Assembly: GCA_947625285.1 (NCBI GenBank)
Contig: CANQNS010000002.1
Span: 124,001-188,000, forward strand
Direction of reading: 5' to 3'
Length of the DNA stretch: 64,000 nt
Source: an uncultured Oscillospiraceae bacterium
GTDB taxonomy: Bacteria; Bacillota; Clostridia; Oscillospirales; Oscillospiraceae
Shown here piece after piece: positions 25,074 to 35,100 of the stretch. The translations under genes and the position numbers were made by a program. A model generated the notes under the pieces. The model worked only from the letters and a program-made list of their open reading frames with translations, had not been told where the DNA came from and ran no database searches. Position 1 is the stretch's first letter. Each line of letters opens with the position of its first letter.

Positions 25074-25105
25074 CCCCGGCCCATTGTATCTGCAAAGGGC
25101 CGGGG
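25074..25105 (-). terminator. Terminator of spoIIGA-sigE, with dusB -10 in its loop
   Basis: Perfect 9-bp arms CCCCGGCCC/GGGCCGGGG around a 14-base loop, followed on the minus strand by CAGTTTTTG. The dusB -10 (25083-25088) lies in the loop. Confidence 0.75.
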
Positions 25106-25111
25106 TGTCAA
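25083..25111 (-). promoter_or_regulatory. Promoter of dusB
   Basis: TTGACA (25106-25111), 17 bases, TACAAT (25083-25088) on the minus strand. The -35 starts four bases after the sigE stop. Confidence 0.88.
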
Positions 25112-25114
25112 TAT

Positions 25115-25819
25115 TCAAAACTGGCGTATCAGCTCCCGCCGGAGCCGCAGGATGATGCGCTTTTCCAGGCGGCTTATGTAGCTTTGGGAGATGCCCAGCA
25201 GGTCCGCCACCTCCTTTTGGGTCAGCTCCTCATAGCCCTCCAGACCGAAGCGCATGAGGATGATGGACCGCTCCCGCTCGTCCAGCCGGTCCACCGCCTC
25301 CATGAGAAGCTGCCGCTCCACATCCTCCTCGATGGGCTTGATGACCTCCTCGCCGTCGGTGCCCAGCACGTCGGACAAGAGCAGCTCGTTGCCGTCCCAG
25401 TCGGTGTTGAGAGGCTCGTCGATGGACACCTCCGTCCGGTGGGAGCTTTTCTTGCGCAGAAACATGAGTATCTCGTTTTCGATGCACCGGGAGGCGTAGG
25501 TAGCCAGCTTGATGCGTTTGTCGGGGTTGAAGGTGCCGATGGCCTTGATGAGACCGATGGTGCCGATGGAGATCAGGTCCTCGATGTTCACGCCGGTGTT
25601 CTCGAACCGGCGGGCGATGTAGACCACCAGGCGCAGATTGTGCTCGATCAGGGCCTGGCGGGCCTCATGGTCCCCCTGGATCAGCGCGGCGATGGCGGCC
25701 TCCTCCTGGTCCTTTTCCAGAGGCGGCGGCAGGACGTCGCTGCCGCCGATGTAGAAGATCTGGCCGGAGAGCTGGAAGCGAAGCTGCAATTGCAGAAGGA
25801 AGAGTTTCAGCCTGTTCAT
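25115..25819 (-). CDS. sigE: Sporulation sigma factor E
   Basis: 234-aa mother-cell sigma factor. The N-terminal hydrophobic pro-region ([18 protein letters not shown]) and the tract [18 protein letters not shown] are typical of pro-SigE. Region 2 ([46 protein letters not shown]) and region 4 ([20 protein letters not shown]) are complete. The ATG at 25819 follows AAAGGAG; an in-frame upstream start at 25840 would overlap spoIIGA. It lies 17 bases after its processing protease SpoIIGA. This is strong evidence for endospore formation. Confidence 0.97.
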   Translation of the reverse strand: MNRLKLFLLQLQLRFQLSGQIFYIGGSDVLPPPLEKDQEEAAIAALIQGDHEARQALIEHNLRLVVYIARRFENTGVNIEDLISIGTIGLIKAIGTFNPDKRIKLATYASRCIENEILMFLRKKSSHRTEVSIDEPLNTDWDGNELLLSDVLGTDGEEVIKPIEEDVERQLLMEAVDRLDERERSIILMRFGLEGYEELTQKEVADLLGISQSYISRLEKRIILRLRRELIRQF

Positions 25820-25836
25820 GATCGTTTGTGCTCCTT

Positions 25837-26649
25837 TCATATTACCGCGTCATAGGCCCCGCCCGCGCCCATGGGGGCGGCGGCCACGGCAGCGATCAGG
25901 TCCCGCCGCTCCCGGCCGTCCACGATGACCCTGTCTGGCCGGAAGGCCAGCAGCAGCCCGCCGCCGCCCACCCCGGCGTAGGGGATCAGCCGCGTGCCGG
26001 GGATGCGAAGGGCCGCCTCCGCCGGCGGGCCCCGCAGAAGCTCCGCCTCCGGGCCGGTGAACAGCCCGCCCAGCGCGGCCGGCTCCGCCACGAAAGCGGC
26101 GCAGCCGGAGATGGGGTCCACCAGGGAGTTGCCCGTGTCCTCCAGGGCCCGCAGCCGCACGGTCCGGCCCGCCCGCTCCACGGTCACGTCCCGGATGCGC
26201 CGGGAGGCGTTTTTCACCCCCGCCCGGAAAAGCAGGCTCACCGCCGCCCAGCAGATGGCGAAGGCCAGGACCAGCACCCGCATATCCAGCCGCAGCCCCG
26301 GCCACGATCCGCCGGCCCGGGAGGCGCGCAGCAGACACGCCGCGTATACCGCCCCGCCGAACAGGGCGGAAACGGCCAGGAACGCCCCGAAGCAGCGGAG
26401 CAGATGCCGCTGGTCCCCGAAGGCCGCCAGGGTCATGCACACGGCCAGCGCAAGGCGCATGACCGGCGCGTCCAGCCAGGCCAGCCCCGGCAGGAACGAC
26501 GCGCCGCTCCAGACCGCGCCCACCGCCGCCCCGGCCAAAAACCGCAGCCGCCGGTAGGGCAGGGCGCATATCTTGGCCGTGCCCAGCAGCAGAAAATAAT
26601 CGACCACCAGCTCCAGGAGGAACTGCTCATCCAGATACAGGGTCTTCAT
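25837..26649 (-). CDS. spoIIGA: Sigma-E processing peptidase SpoIIGA
   Basis: 270-aa membrane aspartic protease that activates pro-SigE during sporulation. About five N-terminal membrane segments (residues 8-145) precede a cytosolic domain with the catalytic motif [11 protein letters not shown] (Asp171) and a glycine-rich [11 protein letters not shown] region. The ATG at 26649 is chosen by homology to the usual MxxxYLDxxFxxN start; its ribosome site is weak. Neighbours are sigE downstream and pyrH divergent. Confidence 0.93.
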   Translation of the reverse strand: MKTLYLDEQFLLELVVDYFLLLGTAKICALPYRRLRFLAGAAVGAVWSGASFLPGLAWLDAPVMRLALAVCMTLAAFGDQRHLLRCFGAFLAVSALFGGAVYAACLLRASRAGGSWPGLRLDMRVLVLAFAICWAAVSLLFRAGVKNASRRIRDVTVERAGRTVRLRALEDTGNSLVDPISGCAAFVAEPAALGGLFTGPEAELLRGPPAEAALRIPGTRLIPYAGVGGGGLLLAFRPDRVIVDGRERRDLIAAVAAAPMGAGGAYDAVI

Positions 26650-26718
26650 GGGACGATTGTAGTCCCGGCCAGGTGCGAAGCCGGTTGAAATCGGCAGGCG
26701 GTTGTGGTAAAATTTAAA

Positions 26719-26736
26719 GGCGGCGAAAAAGCCGCC
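26719..26736. other. Hairpin in the spoIIGA-pyrH divergent region
   Basis: GGCGGC-GAAAAA-GCCGCC. Read on the minus strand it is followed by TTTAAATTTT, so it could stop antisense transcription running towards spoIIGA. Confidence 0.5.
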
Positions 26737-26744
26737 CGATGTGG

Positions 26745-26774
26745 TTGAAAATGTAACCATTTGGGCCTTACAAT
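26745..26774 (+). promoter_or_regulatory. Promoter of the pyrH-frr-uppS-dxr-rseP-ispG-polC operon
   Basis: TTGAAA, 18 bases, TACAAT, about 30 bases before the pyrH ATG. Confidence 0.75.
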
Positions 26775-26803
26775 AGGGCAAACGGACGAACGAGGTGCAA
26801 GCG

Positions 26804-27517
26804 ATGGAGCGACCGGCGTATAAGCGCGTGCTGCTGAAGCTCAGCGGGGAGGCCCTGGGGGGCGAGAGCGGCCGGGGCCTGGATTTCAACATGATGAAAA
26901 AGGCCGCGCTGGCTATCAAGGCCTGCGCGGATATGGGCGTGGAGATGGGACTCGTCACCGGCGGCGGCAACTACTGGCGGGGAGCCAAGGACGGCGGCGG
27001 GAAGATGGAGCGGTCCCGGGCCGACCTGATGGGTATGCTGGCAACGGTGATGAACAGCCTGGCTCTGTGCGAGGTGCTGGAGCAGGTGGGCGTCTCCGCC
27101 CGGGTGATGACTATGCTGGATATGCCCCGGGTGGCGGAGCCCTATTCCTATGGCCGGGCCATGCGCCATCTGCGGCTGCACCGGGTGGTGCTGTTCGCCG
27201 CCGGCAGCGGCAACCCCTATTTCTCCACGGACTCCGCCGCCGCCCTGAAGGCCGCGGAGATCGGCGCGGACGCCCTGCTCATGGCTAAGAACATCGACGG
27301 GGTCTATACCGCCGACCCCCGGACCGATCCCACCGCCAAACGGCTGGACCACATCGGCTACAGCGAGATACTGACTAAGGACCTGCGGGTCATCGACGCG
27401 GCGGCGTGCAGCCTTTTGCGGGACAACGCCATCCCCACCATGATCTTCGCCCTGGACCCGCCGGAGAACATCGTCCGGGTGGTCTGCGGGGAGAAGCTGG
27501 GCACCTTTGTAGACTGA
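26804..27517 (+). CDS. pyrH: Uridylate kinase
   Basis: 237-aa UMP kinase of the amino-acid-kinase fold, supplying UDP for RNA, wall and CTP synthesis. Signature stretches: RVLLKLSGEALGG, LVTGGGNYWRG, RADLMGMLATVMN and TTD-like PYFSTDSAAALKAAEIGAD. The ATG at 26804 follows GAGGTG; an in-frame GTG at 26795 lies in that site. First gene of a seven-gene operon. Confidence 0.97.
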   Translation: MERPAYKRVLLKLSGEALGGESGRGLDFNMMKKAALAIKACADMGVEMGLVTGGGNYWRGAKDGGGKMERSRADLMGMLATVMNSLALCEVLEQVGVSARVMTMLDMPRVAEPYSYGRAMRHLRLHRVVLFAAGSGNPYFSTDSAAALKAAEIGADALLMAKNIDGVYTADPRTDPTAKRLDHIGYSEILTKDLRVIDAAACSLLRDNAIPTMIFALDPPENIVRVVCGEKLGTFVD

Positions 27518-27557
27518 TCGAGCATTTTTCATAATACAAACAAGGAGGACCTGACCC

Positions 27558-28109
27558 ATGTCTGAGCTGAAAGAATTTGAGGACAAAATGAAGAAGGCCA
27601 AGGGTTTTCTCTCCGGCCAGTTCGACTCCGTCCGGGCCGGGCGCGCCAACGCCGCGGTGCTCAACGGCATCACCGTGGACTACTACGGCTCTCCCACGCC
27701 CATCAACCAGGTGGCGGCCATCTCCGTGCCGGACCCCAGAACGCTGGTGATCACCCCCTGGGACGGCTCCGTGCTGAAGGGCATCGAAAAGGCCATCCAG
27801 GCCTCGGAGCTGGGCATCAATCCCCAGAACGACGGCCGGGTCATCCGGCTGGTCTTCCCCCAGCTGACCGAGGAGCGGCGCAAGGAGCTGGCTAAGCAGG
27901 TGCGTAAGTACGGCGAGGACGCCAAGGTGGCCGTGCGAAACATCCGCCGGGACGCCATGGAGAAGATCAAGAAGCAGCAGAAGGCCGGGGACATCACCGA
28001 GGACGACCAGAAGGATCTGGAAAAGGAGCTGCAAAAGCTCACCGACGACAACATCAAGGACATCGACAAGCTCACCGACGCCAAGGAAAAAGAGCTGTTC
28101 GCCATATGA
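27558..28109 (+). CDS. frr: Ribosome recycling factor
   Basis: 183-aa factor that, with EF-G, splits post-termination ribosomes. Diagnostic stretches are FDSVRAGRANAAVLNGITVDYYG, present here in pieces (SVRAGRAN, VDYYG), LTEERRKELAKQVRKYGEDA and VRNIRRDAMEKIK. AAGGAGG precedes the ATG. The stop overlaps the uppS start (ATGA). Confidence 0.97.
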   Translation: MSELKEFEDKMKKAKGFLSGQFDSVRAGRANAAVLNGITVDYYGSPTPINQVAAISVPDPRTLVITPWDGSVLKGIEKAIQASELGINPQNDGRVIRLVFPQLTEERRKELAKQVRKYGEDAKVAVRNIRRDAMEKIKKQQKAGDITEDDQKDLEKELQKLTDDNIKDIDKLTDAKEKELFAI

Positions 28110-28840
28110 GTGATAGGACCGACAATGGATTGGCGGGTGGAGCCTCTCAGCTCCCCCGCCATATCGCCGTCATTATGGACGGCAACGGCCGCTGGGCCAA
28201 AAAGCGGGGCCTGCCCCGGACGGCGGGCCACACCGCCGGCGCGGACAGCTTCCGCCGGGCAGCCAGATACTGCCGGAAGCTGGGGGTGGAATACCTGACG
28301 GTGTACGCCTTCTCCACGGAGAACTGGAAGCGGCCCGCCGAGGAGGTGGCCGGCATCATGAAGCTGCTGGAGCAGTATCTGCGCCAGGCCCTGCGGGACA
28401 TGGAGAAGGAGAAGATACGCATCTGCATCTTCGGGGACCTGGCACCCTTTTCGCCGGAGCTGCGCCAAATGTGCGCCGAGTGCATGGAGCGGTCGAAGAT
28501 CTACAGCGGCTGCCAGGTGAACATCTGCCTCAACTACGGCGGCCGGGACGAGATCGTCCGGGCGGCGGAGAGGTGGGCGGCGGACGGCTGCCCGGCGCTT
28601 TCCGAGGACGTTTTCAGCGGTTATATGTGGGGCGGGCATATCCCGGACCCGGACCTGCTGATCCGGCCAGGCGGGGAGATGCGTATTTCCAATTTCCTCC
28701 TGTGGGAGCTGGCCTACGCGGAGCTTTACTTCTCCGACGTGCTGTGGCCGGACTTTGACGAGAAAGAATTTGACAAGGCCATCGCCGCCTACCGGGGCAG
28801 GGAACGCCGGTTTGGCGACGTGGGAGAGGGGAAGGCATGA
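28106..28840 (+). CDS. uppS: Isoprenyl (undecaprenyl) diphosphate synthase
   Basis: 244-aa cis-prenyltransferase making the lipid carrier for peptidoglycan. Motifs: HIAVIMDGNGRWAKKRGL with the catalytic Asp, FSTENWKRP, and RPGGEMRISNFLLWELAYAE near the end. The last motif usually starts RTGGE/RTSGE; here a Pro replaces the Thr. It overlaps frr and dxr by ATGA junctions. cdsA, which in many Firmicutes sits between uppS and dxr, is absent. Confidence 0.96.
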   Translation: MSDRTDNGLAGGASQLPRHIAVIMDGNGRWAKKRGLPRTAGHTAGADSFRRAARYCRKLGVEYLTVYAFSTENWKRPAEEVAGIMKLLEQYLRQALRDMEKEKIRICIFGDLAPFSPELRQMCAECMERSKIYSGCQVNICLNYGGRDEIVRAAERWAADGCPALSEDVFSGYMWGGHIPDPDLLIRPGGEMRISNFLLWELAYAELYFSDVLWPDFDEKEFDKAIAAYRGRERRFGDVGEGKA

Positions 28841-29970
28841 TCAGGTCCGTTTCGATATTGGGCTCCACGGGCTCCATCGGCCGCCAGAGCCTGGCGGCGG
28901 CGGAGCGGCTGGGCCTGCGGGTGGAGGCTCTGACCGCCCAGAAGAGCATCGGGCTGCTGGAAGAGCAGATACGAAAGTTCCGCCCCTCCTTCGCGGCGGT
29001 GTACGACCCCCAGGCGGCGGCGGAGCTGCGCGTCGCGGTGGCGGACCTGCCCGTGGAGATCGGCCAGGGTATGGAGGGCCTGCGCCGGGCGGCCACGGTG
29101 GACTGCGAGGGCGTGGTGACGGCGGTGTCCGGCTCCGTGGGCCTGCGGCCCACCCTGGACGCCATCGCCGCGAAAAAGCGCATCTGCCTTGCCAACAAGG
29201 AGACCCTTGTCTGCGCCGGGTCCATCGTGATGAAGGCCGCGGCGGAGCAGGGCGCCCAGATCGTGCCTGTGGACTCGGAGCACGCCGCCATCTTCCAGTG
29301 CCTGGAGGGCCGGCGGGACCAGCTTCGCAGGATACTGCTCACCGGCTCCGGCGGCCCCTTCCGGGGCTGGACGAGGGAGCAGACCGCCTCCGTCACCCCG
29401 GAACAGGCGGTGAAGCACCCCAACTGGAGCATGGGCGCGAAGATATCCGTGGACAGCGCCACCATGATGAACAAGGGCCTGGAATTCATCGAGGCCATGC
29501 ACCTTTTTGGCGTGACGCCGGACGACATCCAGGTGGTGGTCCACCCCCAGAGCGTGATCCACTCCATGGTGGAGCTCATCGACGGCACGGTGCTGGCCCA
29601 GCTGGCGGTGCCGGACATGGGCCTGCCCATCCAGTACGCCATGACCTGGCCGGACCGGGCCCCGTCGCCCTATGAGCGGCTGGACTTCTGGAAGATGCGG
29701 GACATGACCTTCGAGGCCCCGGACCTGGACAAGACCCCCTGTCTGGCCCTGGCGATGGACTGCGCCCGGAAGGGTGGCCTGGCCCCGGCGGTGATGAGCG
29801 CGGCCAACGAGGCCGCCGTGGCCGCGTTTTTGGCCGGCCGCATCGGCTACAACGACATCTACGACAAGGTGGCGGCGGCGGTGGAGGCCGTGCCCAACAA
29901 GGCCGACCCCACCCTGGACGATATCCTGGCCGCCGACGGGGAGGCCCGCCGGCTGGCGGAGGACCGATAA
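28837..29970 (+). CDS. dxr: 1-deoxy-D-xylulose 5-phosphate reductoisomerase
   Basis: 377-aa NADPH-dependent enzyme, second step of the DXP isoprenoid pathway. NADPH-binding ILGSTGSIGRQSL, LANKETLVCAG, metal and substrate-binding PVDSEHAAIFQ and SATMMNKGLEFIEA are present. It is coupled to uppS by an ATGA overlap. With ispG two genes on, it shows that isoprenoids come from the DXP route. Confidence 0.97.
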   Translation: MIRSVSILGSTGSIGRQSLAAAERLGLRVEALTAQKSIGLLEEQIRKFRPSFAAVYDPQAAAELRVAVADLPVEIGQGMEGLRRAATVDCEGVVTAVSGSVGLRPTLDAIAAKKRICLANKETLVCAGSIVMKAAAEQGAQIVPVDSEHAAIFQCLEGRRDQLRRILLTGSGGPFRGWTREQTASVTPEQAVKHPNWSMGAKISVDSATMMNKGLEFIEAMHLFGVTPDDIQVVVHPQSVIHSMVELIDGTVLAQLAVPDMGLPIQYAMTWPDRAPSPYERLDFWKMRDMTFEAPDLDKTPCLALAMDCARKGGLAPAVMSAANEAAVAAFLAGRIGYNDIYDKVAAAVEAVPNKADPTLDDILAADGEARRLAEDR

Positions 29971-30029
29971 TTCCCGCCCTGGCTGAATAAACTAATCCAG
30001 ACCGTTCAAACATCCCCGGGAGATGAAAT

Positions 30030-31109
30030 ATGAGTACGTTCCTCTATGTCCTTTTCGCCATACTGATCTTCGGCGTGCTGATCGCCGTCCATGAGCTGGG
30101 CCATTTCGTGGCGGCCCGGCTGTGCGGGGTGAAGGTGCTGGAGTTCGCCCTGGGCATGGGCCCGCTGCTGTGGCATAAGCAGTCCAAAAGCGGGACCCAG
30201 ATCAGCCTGCGGCTGCTGCCCATCGGCGGCTTCTGCGCCCTGGAGGGGGAGGACGGCGAGTCCGGCGACCCGGCGGCCTTCGGCAACGCCCCGGCCTGGA
30301 AGCGGCTCATCATCCTGGCCGCCGGCGCGGCCATGAACTTTCTGCTGGGCCTTGTGCTGGTGGCGGTTTGCTTTTCCCAGGTGGGCTCCTTCGCGCCGCC
30401 CACCATCACCGGCTTTATGGAGGGCTGCCCCTATGAGGGGACGGACGGCCTTCTGGAAGGGGACACCTTCTACCGGGTCAACGGCGAGCGGACGTATTTT
30501 TCCAGCGACGTGGCCACCTACCTGGCCCGGGGCGGCGGGGACACCGCCGACATCGTCCTCGTCCGGGACGGTAAGAAGGTCCGCCTGGACGATTACCCCA
30601 TGACCCCCCGGGCGTACACGGACCCGGACACCGGGGAGACCACCATGAAATACGGCCTGTACTTCCAGGAAAAGCAGACCGGGCCCCTGGCCCTGGCGAA
30701 GTATTCCTGGTACGGGGCCATGGACTTCGTGCGGATGGTGCGGCTGGGCCTGACGGATCTTCTCACCGGTGCGGTGGGCATGAAGCAGATGGCCGGGGTG
30801 GTGGGCATCGTGGACATGATGGCCCAGGTGGGCAACGAGTCGCCCACGGTGTACGACGCGGTGCTGAACATCCTCTATCTGGCGGCGTTCATCGCGGTGA
30901 ACCTGGCGGTGATGAACCTGCTGCCCCTGCCGGCCCTGGACGGGGGACGGATCTTCTTTTTGCTGGTGAGCTGGCTTTTGGAGCGGGTCTTTCGCCGGCG
31001 TATCGACCCCAAGTACGAGGGGTATGTGAACACGGCGGGCCTGGTGCTGCTGATGGGGCTGATGGTGTATGTGATGTATAACGACATAGCGAGGATCATC
31101 CTGAAATGA
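30030..31109 (+). CDS. rseP: RIP zinc metalloprotease (site-2 protease)
   Basis: 359-aa membrane protease that cuts substrates within the membrane, such as anti-sigma factors. Zinc motif HELGH (21-25), a PDZ-like middle region (about 125-190), and the C-terminal LLPLPALDGGRIFF motif with the third metal ligand Asp. The ATG follows GGGAGATGAAAT. Its stop overlaps ispG by ATGA. Confidence 0.95.
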   Translation: MSTFLYVLFAILIFGVLIAVHELGHFVAARLCGVKVLEFALGMGPLLWHKQSKSGTQISLRLLPIGGFCALEGEDGESGDPAAFGNAPAWKRLIILAAGAAMNFLLGLVLVAVCFSQVGSFAPPTITGFMEGCPYEGTDGLLEGDTFYRVNGERTYFSSDVATYLARGGGDTADIVLVRDGKKVRLDDYPMTPRAYTDPDTGETTMKYGLYFQEKQTGPLALAKYSWYGAMDFVRMVRLGLTDLLTGAVGMKQMAGVVGIVDMMAQVGNESPTVYDAVLNILYLAAFIAVNLAVMNLLPLPALDGGRIFFLLVSWLLERVFRRRIDPKYEGYVNTAGLVLLMGLMVYVMYNDIARIILK

Positions 31110-32176
31110 AGCGGGACGGCACAAGAAGGATAAACGTGGGCGGCGTGGCCGTGGGGGGCGGCGCCCCGGTGACGGTCCAGTCCATGTGCAACACCGACAC
31201 CTGTAACGCCGCCGAGACCGTGGCGCAGATGCGCCGGCTCCGGGCGGCGGGGTGCGACATCATCCGGGTGGCGGTGCCGGACGCGGCGGCGGCGGAGGCC
31301 CTGCCGGCCATCATGGCCCAGGCCCCCATGCCCGTGGTGGCGGACATCCATTTCGACTACCGGCTGGCCCTGGCGGCGGCGGAGGCGGGGGTCAGCGCGG
31401 TGCGCATCAACCCCGGCAACATCGGCGCGCCGGACCGGGTGGCGGCGGTGGCCCGGGTCTGCAAGGACCGGGGCATCCCCATCCGCATCGGCGTGAACAC
31501 CGGCTCTCTGGAGAAGAAGCTGCTCGCCAAGTACGGCGGTCCCACGGCGGAGGCTCTGGTGGAGAGCGCGGCGGGGGAGATCGAGGCCCTGCGGGCCGTG
31601 GGCTTTGAGGATATCGCCCTGTCCGTGAAGGCGTCGGACGTGGAGCTGGCCGTGGCGGCCTACCGGCTGGCGGCGGAGCGGTTCGACTGCCCCCTGCACG
31701 TGGGGGTCACGGAGGCGGGCACCAGCTACGGGGGCCTTGTCAACTCTGCCGTGGGCATCGGCGCGCTTCTCATGGAGGGCATCGGTGACACCATCCGGGT
31801 CAGCCTCACGGCGGACCCGGCGGAGGAGGTCCGGGCGGGCCTGGCTATCCTGCGGGCCTGCGGCCTTCGCCGGGGCGGGGTCCGGTTCGTGTCCTGCCCC
31901 ACCTGCGGCCGGACCCGGATCGACCTGATCGGCCTAGCCAGGCAGGTGGAGGAGCGGGTCTCCGGCCTGGACCGGGACATCACCGTGGCGGTGATGGGCT
32001 GCGAGGTCAACGGCCCCGGAGAGGCCCGGGAGGCGGACTTCGGCATCGCCGGCGGCAAGGGCTTCGGCAGCCTGTTCGTCAAGGGCCGGGTGGTCAGGAC
32101 AAAGGTGCCGGAGGACCGGCTGCTGGACGGGCTGATGGAGCTCATCGAAACGGGAAGGACAGAGCAGGGTACATAG
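31106..32176 (+). CDS. ispG: 4-hydroxy-3-methylbut-2-enyl diphosphate synthase
   Basis: 356-aa [4Fe-4S] enzyme of the DXP pathway (GcpE). The start VGGVAVGGGAPVTVQSMCNT, the TIM-barrel stretch ADIHFDYRLAL and the cluster cysteines in FVSCPTCGRT and MGCEVNGPGEA are clear. The length matches the short bacterial form without the middle insert. It overlaps rseP by four bases and ends three bases before polC. Confidence 0.97.
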   Translation: MKRDGTRRINVGGVAVGGGAPVTVQSMCNTDTCNAAETVAQMRRLRAAGCDIIRVAVPDAAAAEALPAIMAQAPMPVVADIHFDYRLALAAAEAGVSAVRINPGNIGAPDRVAAVARVCKDRGIPIRIGVNTGSLEKKLLAKYGGPTAEALVESAAGEIEALRAVGFEDIALSVKASDVELAVAAYRLAAERFDCPLHVGVTEAGTSYGGLVNSAVGIGALLMEGIGDTIRVSLTADPAEEVRAGLAILRACGLRRGGVRFVSCPTCGRTRIDLIGLARQVEERVSGLDRDITVAVMGCEVNGPGEAREADFGIAGGKGFGSLFVKGRVVRTKVPEDRLLDGLMELIETGRTEQGT

Positions 32177-32179
32177 GAT

Positions 32180-35100
32180 TTGGAAAAGGTAGCGTTTCTG
32201 GAAATGTTCCCCTGCTGCCAGGGGATCGATAAGAGCTACAGCGATCTGGGCGGGACCTTCGTGCTGGACGCCACGGTGAACCGTGAAAAGGCCAGCATGG
32301 TCCTCCGTGCCCAGTTTCCCGCCATGCCCTCTCCGGCGGAGCTGTCGGCCCTGGAATGGGCCATCCGGGCGGAGTACGGTCTGGCGGAGGTGCGGATAGA
32401 GCCATCCTGGCCCCAGACGGAGCCCCAGCCCGTGGAGCGCAAAAAGCCCGCCGGGGCCCCGCCCGCCGGCAAGATGCTGCTGGGCCGGCCCATCAAGGGC
32501 AAGGTGAGCCCCATGGCCGCCGCCAGCCCGGAGCAGAAGACCGTGACGGTCTCCGGCCGGGTCTTTGCCGCCGAGAGCCGCTTCATCCAGCGGCTGGGCG
32601 CGTCGGTGCTCCAGTTCGACATGACCGACGGCACCGGCAGCGTCCGGGTGTCCAAATTCATCCCCAAGGAGGAGGACCAGTCCCTGATCGACCGGATCAA
32701 GCCCGGTATGTATCTGACCGTGTCCGGGTCCATGCGGTTCAACAACTACTCCAAGGAGGCGGAGCTGGAGCCCCGGCACATCCAGACCGCCCCCGCCCCC
32801 GAGCCCCGGCGGGACGACGCCCCCCAAAAGCGGGTGGAGCTGCACCTGCACACCCAGATGTCCATGATGGACGCCCTGACGGACCCGGCCGCCGCCATAA
32901 AGCGCGCCGCCTATTGGGGCATGCCGGCCATCGCCATCACCGACCACGGGGTGGCCCAGGCGTTCCCCGCCGCCTCCAAAGCCGCCAAGGACATCAAGGT
33001 CATCTACGGCATGGAGGGGTATTATGTTAACGATATAGACGACAGCGCGGCCGTTCACGGCCCCGTTGGGGACCAGCCGGCGGATGGGGATTATGTGGCG
33101 TTCGACATTGAAACGACCGGCCTTTCTGACGAGACAGACCGGATAACGGAGATCGGGGCCGTCGCCTTCCGGGGGGGAGAGCCCGCGGAGCAGTTCAAGA
33201 CTTATGTAAACCCAGGAAGGCCCATCCCGGCCGATATCCAGCGTCTGACGGGCATCACGGACCGGGATGTGTCCGACGCGCCGGACGAGGCGGAGGCGGT
33301 GGGGGCGTTTTTGGATTTCGTGGCGGGGCGGCCGCTGTGCGCCCACAACGCGGACTTTGACGTGAGCTTCATCGGCTGCGCGGCGGAGCGGATGGGCCGG
33401 GCCTTCGACCCGGTGTACATCGACACGCTGACGCTGTCCCAGGTCCTGCTGCCGGATATGCGTAAGTTCAAGCTGGACATGGTATCGGACCGGCTGGGCC
33501 TGCCCAGCTTCAACCACCACCGGGCGGCGGACGACGCGCTGGTGTGCGGGCGCATCCTGGCAAAGCTGATCCCCATGCTGCTGGAGCAGGGCGTACAGCG
33601 GCTGGACCAGGTGAACGGGACCTGTCTGCGGCTGCGGCAAAAGACGGGCCGGCAGCCCCGGACGAGGCATATCTCCCTGCTGGTCCGAAACAGGGCGGGA
33701 CTGAAAAACCTCTATGAGCTCATCTCCAAGAGCCACTTGGAGCATTTCAACAAGCGGCCCATCATCCCCCGGAGCCTGCTGGAGCGGCACCGGGAGGGGC
33801 TTCTGGTGGGCTCCGCCTGCCAGGCGGGGGAGTTCTATCAGGCGGTGAGCCGCCACAGGGGCCGGGCGGCCCTGATGCGGCTGGGGGCTTTTTACGACTA
33901 CTTTGAGATCATGCCCATCGCCAACAACGCCTTCATGCTGGAAAACGGCATGGTGAAGGACGCCGAGCAGCTGCGGGACTTCAACCGGCGGGTGATCGCC
34001 ATAGCCCAGGCCCTGGGCAAGCCCGTGTGCGCCACGGGGGACGTGCATTTCCTGGACCCGGAGGACGAGATATACCGGCGCATCCTGCTCAACGAGAAGC
34101 GTTACGAGGACGCGGACCGGGAGCTGCCCCTGTATCTGCGAACCACGGAGGAGATGCTGGAGGAGTTCGCCTACCTGGGGCCGGAAAAGGCCTTCGAGGT
34201 GGTGGTTACCAACACCAACGCCGTGGCGGACATGATCGACGGGCAGGTGGACCTGCTGCCGGAGCACCGGCTGTACCCGCCCACCATCGAAAACTCCGCC
34301 GAACAGCTAAAGGACCTGGTCTACGGCAAGCTGCGCCAGCTTTACGGCGAGCACCCGGAGAAGATCATCATGGACCGGGTGGAGATGGAGATGAACACCA
34401 TCCTGAGCCGGCATTTCGACGTGATATACATGTCCGCCCAGAAGCTGGTGGCGGACTCTCTGGCCCACGGGTACCTGGTGGGCAGCCGGGGCAGCGTGGG
34501 GTCCAGTCTGGTGGCGTATCTGGCGGGCATCACGGAGGTGAACAGCCTGCCGGCCCACTATCTGTGCCCCAAGTGCTACCACACGGATTTCGAGTCCGGC
34601 AAGGGCTGCGGCTGCGGCGCGGATATGCCGGACAAGCTGTGCCCCCGCTGCGGGACGGAGATGCGCAAGGAGGGCTTCGACATCCCCTTCGCCACGTTTT
34701 TGGGCATCAAGGGCGACAAGGTGCCGGATATCGACCTGAACTTCTCCGGCGAGTACCAGGCCAACGCCCACGCCTACACCAAGACCCTGTTCGGGGAGGA
34801 CCATGTGTTCAAGGCCGGCACGGTGGGCACCATCGCGGACAAGACCGCTTACGGCTATGTGCGCCATTTTATGGACGATAAGGGACTGACCTTCAACCAG
34901 GCGGAGATGAACCGGCTGACGCTGGGGCTGGTGGGCGTCAAGCGCACCACGGGCCAGCATCCCGGGGGCCTGGTCATCATCCCCCAGGACATGGACGTGA
35001 CGGACTTCTGCCCGGTCCAGCACCCGGCGGACGACAAGGACACGGACATCGTGACCACCCATCTGGAATACCACTTCATGGAGGATTATTTGCTGAAGCT

